The notes below the pieces were generated by a model, which saw nothing but the letters and a program-made list of their open reading frames with translations, searched no databases and had not been told where the DNA came from. The translations under genes were made by a program, and so were the position numbers. Source: Candidatus Omnitrophota bacterium (GTDB lineage Bacteria; Omnitrophota; Gorgyraeia; Gygaellales; Profunditerraquicolaceae). Taken from it: a DNA stretch of 7,406 bases. Below, in pieces: positions 4,401-7,406 of this stretch (positions within the stretch are counted from its first letter, which is position 1; each line of letters opens with the position of its first letter). The stretch spans positions 1 through 7,406 of the forward strand of contig JAQUKF010000058.1 in NCBI GenBank assembly GCA_028719265.1, in the 5' to 3' direction.

Positions 4401-6395
4401 ATGAGCAAGAACTTAGTTGTCGTCGAATCGCCTACCAAGGCAAAAACCATAAGCAAGATACTGGGCCAGGATTATACCGTAGTTTCTTCCATGGGTCATA
4501 TCATAGACCTGCCGCAGAAAGAGCTGGGAGTGGATGTAGAAAATAAATTCAAGCCGGAGTACGTGGTCATTCCTTCAAGGAAGAAATTAATGACCCAGTT
4601 GAAGAAAGACGCCAAAGGGAAGGACAGGATATATGTGGCTACCGACCCCGACCGTGAAGGCGAGGCGATCGGCTGGCAGATCAAGGAGAAGATTTTCAAG
4701 GGCAAGGATGTTTTGCGGGTAAGTTTCCACGAGATCACCCCGCATGCGGTAGGGGAGGCGTTTAAGTCCGCCCGCCAGTTCGACGCGAACATGATCGAGG
4801 CCCAGATTGGGCGCAGGGTCCTTGACCGGATCGTCGGGTATTTCCTGAGCCCCCTGCTGTGGAAGAAGTTAGCCCGCGGTTTAAGCGCAGGGCGCGTGCA
4901 ATCCGTAGCATTGAGGCTGATCGTGGAAAGGGAGCGCCAGATACAGGCGTTTTGCCCAAGCGAATATTGGGAGATCTCCGCGGAATTGTCCAAACCCAAG
5001 ATCTCGGGAGAAACCGATTTCTGCGCCAAACTGGAAAAGATAGACGGCAAGAAGGCGGAGATCAAGACCCGGGAAGCCGCCCAGGAAATCGTAGATGAAT
5101 TAAAAGACAAGGAATTCAAGGTGCTTGAGATCAGGCAGACGGAGAAAAAACGTTATGCCCCGGCGCCGTTCATTACCAGCACAATGCAGCAGGAGGCTTT
5201 TAACAAGTTGAGGTTCAATGCCTCAAAGACCATGCTTGTGGCCCAGCAGCTCTACGAAGGAGTGGATATCGGAGGGGACAATCCATTGAGCTTGATCACT
5301 TATATGCGTACGGATTCTCCGAATATCGCACCGGAGGCTATCTCCGAGGTACGCGAGCATATCGGGAGGATATTCGGCAAGGATTTTCTCCCCGCCAGTC
5401 CGAATGTTTTCAAGGCCAAGAAGTCCGCGCAGCAGGCGCACGAGGCGATCCGGCCCAGCTACATCTCGCGTTCGCCGGAAAGCATGAAGGATTTCCTTAC
5501 CCATGACCAGTTACGTTTATACGAGCTGATCTATAACCGTTTTTTAGCCAGCCAGATGAAACCTGCCGAATTTCTCGCTACCGCGGTGGATATCGCGGCT
5601 GAAAAATATTTATTTACGGCCAACGGCAGCCATTTGCTTTTCGAAGGTTTCCTGGCCGCATACAACAAGTCCGAGGAGGAAGGGAAAAACGGGGAAGAGG
5701 AAGAAAAGGACAAAAATAAGAATATCATTCCCCCTCTTACGCAGGGTGAAACTCTCGCCTTGAACAAGCTTGTCCCTTCGCAGCATTTCACCAAGCCTCC
5801 GGCAAGATTTTCGGACAGCTCCCTGGTCAAGGCGCTGGAGGAAGAGGGTATCGGCCGGCCGTCAACATACGCGCCGATCATTTATACCCTGATTTTGCGC
5901 GATTACGTGCGCCGGATCAAGGGCTATCTCAACCCTACGGAGCTGGGTTTTAAGGTAAACGACATGCTGGTGGAGTATTTTCCGAAGATCATAGACGTAA
6001 AGTTCACCGCCCTTATGGAGGATGAACTGGATGAAATTGAAGAAGGAAGGCTTAAGCGTGTTGAGGTTTTGAAGGAATTTTACGCCCCATTTAAAGAGAG
6101 GCTGGATTTTGCCCAGGCCAACATCAAAAAGGAAGTCGTCTTTACCGACCAGATTTGCGAAAAATGCGGTAAGCCCTTTATCGTAAAATGGGGGAAACGG
6201 GGTAAATTCTTAAGTTGTTCGGGATTCCCGGCGTGCAAGAATTCCAGGTCGATTACCTCCGGAGTCAAGTGCCCTATCGAAAATTGCGGCGGGGAACTGG
6301 TCGAGCGGCGCTCGAAGCGCGGGTTCTTTTACGGATGCTCGAATTTCCCGAAATGCACATTTACCTCGCGCACCTTGCCGGAAAGCAAAGAGTAG
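4401..6395 (+). CDS. topA: DNA topoisomerase I (type IA)
   Basis: TopA relaxes negative supercoils in the cytoplasm by transient single-strand cleavage. The 664-residue protein has a Toprim domain with Glu9 (VVVESPTKAK) and the metal-binding Asp82, Asp84 and Glu86 of TDPDREGE. The cleavage domain carries the catalytic Tyr301 in LITYMRTDSP, with Arg303 beside it, and IGRPSTYAPI (484-493) is the usual late core motif. A charged Glu/Lys-rich linker (about 424-440) lies in the core. Two C-terminal zinc-ribbon modules follow: Cys586/589 with Cys606/612, and Cys624/629 with Cys646/652. The length is close to Thermotoga TopA and well below the 865 residues of E. coli. AAGGAG (4391-4396) lies 4 bases before the ATG. 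It abuts dprA (no gap) and is followed by xerC after three bases. Confidence 0.98.
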   Translation: MSKNLVVVESPTKAKTISKILGQDYTVVSSMGHIIDLPQKELGVDVENKFKPEYVVIPSRKKLMTQLKKDAKGKDRIYVATDPDREGEAIGWQIKEKIFKGKDVLRVSFHEITPHAVGEAFKSARQFDANMIEAQIGRRVLDRIVGYFLSPLLWKKLARGLSAGRVQSVALRLIVERERQIQAFCPSEYWEISAELSKPKISGETDFCAKLEKIDGKKAEIKTREAAQEIVDELKDKEFKVLEIRQTEKKRYAPAPFITSTMQQEAFNKLRFNASKTMLVAQQLYEGVDIGGDNPLSLITYMRTDSPNIAPEAISEVREHIGRIFGKDFLPASPNVFKAKKSAQQAHEAIRPSYISRSPESMKDFLTHDQLRLYELIYNRFLASQMKPAEFLATAVDIAAEKYLFTANGSHLLFEGFLAAYNKSEEEGKNGEEEEKDKNKNIIPPLTQGETLALNKLVPSQHFTKPPARFSDSSLVKALEEEGIGRPSTYAPIIYTLILRDYVRRIKGYLNPTELGFKVNDMLVEYFPKIIDVKFTALMEDELDEIEEGRLKRVEVLKEFYAPFKERLDFAQANIKKEVVFTDQICEKCGKPFIVKWGKRGKFLSCSGFPACKNSRSITSGVKCPIENCGGELVERRSKRGFFYGCSNFPKCTFTSRTLPESKE

Positions 6396-6398
6396 GCG

Positions 6399-7268
6399 AT
6401 GGAAAAATATATCGAGAAATTCATCCGCTATCTGGAGATAGAAAAGAATTATTCCGCTCATACGGTCCTTAATTACAGGCATGACCTTGAGGATTTCGGA
6501 AGGTTCCTGGCGGGCGCAGACCCGGGCAAGGTGGATTATCTTAGCCTCCGGAAATACCTGGCCGTCCTGAAAGAAAAGAACCTGGGCAGCCGCACCGTCG
6601 GCCGCCGGCTTTCGGCCCTGCGCAGTTTTTTCAGGTTCCTGTCCCGCGAAGGCTATATCAAGGCAAACCCGATCCTTATGCTTTCCAGCCCCAAGCTTGA
6701 AAAACACCTGCCTTCGTTCATGACGGAAGAGGAGGTCAAGAAGCTCATCGAGTCGGCTTTTGCCAGGAATGAAACGGACATATTGGGCCTGCGCGACCGG
6801 GCGATCCTGGAGTCGTTTTATTCAAGCGGCCTGCGTATTTCAGAGCTGGTGGGCTTGAACCTCGATGATATTGATTTCATCAGCGGAATAATAAAGATCC
6901 GGGGGAAGGGCAAGAAGGAGAGGGTGGCGCCTATAGGGGAGGCGGCTATCTCGGCCATAAGGAAATACCTGGACAAAAGAAAGAAGCAGTCCAACGCCGT
7001 ATTCCTGAACAGGAACTCCTCGCGCATCAGCGCGCGCGGGGTGCGTTATGTCCTGGAGAAATACCTTCGTTCGGCCGAGATGAGGCCTGGGGTTTCCCCG
7101 CACACCTTCCGGCATTCCTTTGCCACGCATCTTTTGAACCGCGGGGCCGACCTGCGCACGGTACAGGAGCTATTGGGCCATGCGAACTTATCCACTACGC
7201 AGATTTATACCCATTTAACGACCGAGAAGCTGAAGAGTGTTTATGACAAGGTGCATCCTCATGCGTAG
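6399..7268 (+). CDS. xerC: tyrosine recombinase XerC/XerD family
   Basis: A 289-residue tyrosine recombinase, the normal length for Xer proteins that resolve chromosome dimers at dif near the division septum. The N-terminal SAM-like DNA-binding domain covers about 1-90 (YLEIEKNYSAHTVLNYRHDL). The catalytic domain carries the full set of residues: Arg146 (SSGLRISEL), Lys170 (RGKGKKER), His235 and Arg238 (SPHTFRHSFATH), His261 (LLGHANLSTTQ) and the nucleophile Tyr270 (QIYTHLT). The C-terminus VYDKVHPHA is typical of the XerC/XerD group rather than of phage or integron integrases. Position after topA favours xerC, but XerD or a single-recombinase system cannot be excluded. It starts three bases after topA with only a weak Shine-Dalgarno. 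No clear terminator follows. Confidence 0.93.
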   Translation: MEKYIEKFIRYLEIEKNYSAHTVLNYRHDLEDFGRFLAGADPGKVDYLSLRKYLAVLKEKNLGSRTVGRRLSALRSFFRFLSREGYIKANPILMLSSPKLEKHLPSFMTEEEVKKLIESAFARNETDILGLRDRAILESFYSSGLRISELVGLNLDDIDFISGIIKIRGKGKKERVAPIGEAAISAIRKYLDKRKKQSNAVFLNRNSSRISARGVRYVLEKYLRSAEMRPGVSPHTFRHSFATHLLNRGADLRTVQELLGHANLSTTQIYTHLTTEKLKSVYDKVHPHA

Positions 7269-7279
7269 AAAATCGGCAT

Positions 7280-7307
7280 TTAGCAGACAGCAGTTAGTAT
7301 TCAGGGA
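7280..7307 (+). repeat. degenerate heptad repeat between xerC and the next gene
   Basis: Four successive 7-base units resemble each other: TTAGCAG (7280-7286), ACAGCAG (7287-7293), TTAGTAT (7294-7300) and TCAGGGA (7301-7307). The array is short and imperfect. The first two units match at 5 of 7 positions, the later ones less. It may be a small dispersed genomic repeat; nothing comparable was seen elsewhere in the window. Confidence 0.3.
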
Positions 7308-7327
7308 TAAAAAGCAGAAACAAAAAT

Positions 7328-7406
7328 ATGATTATTTTGTATGATATAATTTGCCTGGTGTTCGCGCTGGTGTATTTGCCGGTATATTTCTTTAAAGGTA
7401 AATTCC
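7328..7406 (+). CDS. waaA: probable 3-deoxy-D-manno-octulosonic acid (Kdo) transferase, N-terminal fragment
   Basis: Only 26 codons are visible before the right edge. The peptide begins MIILYDIICLVFALVYLP and continues with VYFFKGKF: a single hydrophobic membrane-anchor segment opened by the 'xxLYDxxxL' pattern and closed by a short basic 'KGK', which is how many Kdo transferases (WaaA/KdtA) begin. If right, the enzyme adds Kdo to lipid A precursors at the inner membrane, and the organism makes LPS. There is no clear Shine-Dalgarno. The 59-base gap after xerC suggests a separate unit or weaker coupling. The identification rests on a short hydrophobic N-terminus and could be another membrane-anchored protein. 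Confidence 0.5.
   Translation, partial: MIILYDIICLVFALVYLPVYFFKGKF

Noticed and set aside
4496..5119. A 207-codon open frame on the minus strand.
   Set aside because: It lies wholly inside topA, shows no recognisable motif, and is explained by codon bias of the real gene.
7269..7327. A dif-like recombination site or a terminator after xerC.
   Set aside because: No 11-6-11 inverted arrangement and no stem followed by a T-run were seen.
7345..7350. TATAAT as a promoter for the right-edge gene.
   Set aside because: It lies within the first codons of that gene and has no -35 match at a suitable distance.
1..7406. CRISPR array, insertion sequence, phage or defence island.
   Set aside because: No regularly spaced direct repeats, transposase motifs or terminal inverted repeats; the xer gene is of the housekeeping type.

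Overview
The window looks like ordinary chromosome from a Gram-negative, probably uncultivated bacterium. My best guess is Candidatus Omnitrophota or a neighbouring PVC-type lineage, with moderate to low confidence. The clues are a gene start at the right edge that resembles Kdo transferase (WaaA, so an outer membrane with lipid A), a SpoVG-family protein outside an obvious sporulation setting, a Ski2-like helicase, medium GC with frequent AGG and ATA codons, and very tight gene packing. No phylogenetic test was possible, so the lineage is an inference.

Layout. The left edge (1-178, minus strand) holds the first 59 codons of a Ski2-like superfamily 2 helicase, apparently transcribed from a promoter so close that its mRNA may be leaderless. 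A 288-base divergent intergenic region (179-466) holds that promoter, an 8-bp perfect hairpin, an AT-rich promoter-like tract facing right, and an 11-codon leader ORF that ends in an ATGA overlap with the next gene. From 467 to 7268 seven genes run on the plus strand with almost no space between them: a membrane-anchored thermonuclease-like protein, aroC, a small FxLYD-like protein, a spoVG-like gene, aroK, dprA, topA and xerC (eight when the leader-coupled nuclease is counted). Most junctions overlap by 4 or 8 bases or are nearly abutting, which indicates one operon with translational coupling. The right edge (7328-7406) is the start of a probable waaA, preceded by a short degenerate heptad repeat.

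How the genes work together. aroK and aroC are two late steps of the shikimate pathway (shikimate phosphorylation and chorismate formation), here separated by two small genes. dprA, topA and xerC form a DNA-handling block (ssDNA/RecA loading, supercoil relaxation, chromosome-dimer resolution) whose order is familiar from many bacteria. The SpoVG-like protein is a candidate nucleic-acid-binding regulator within the operon.

I do not see an undescribed multi-gene system. The points worth a second look are regulatory: the coupled leader ORF, a hairpin that would hide the ribosome binding site of spoVG, mutually exclusive hairpins in a basic C-terminal tail of AroK just before dprA, and the possibly leaderless helicase.
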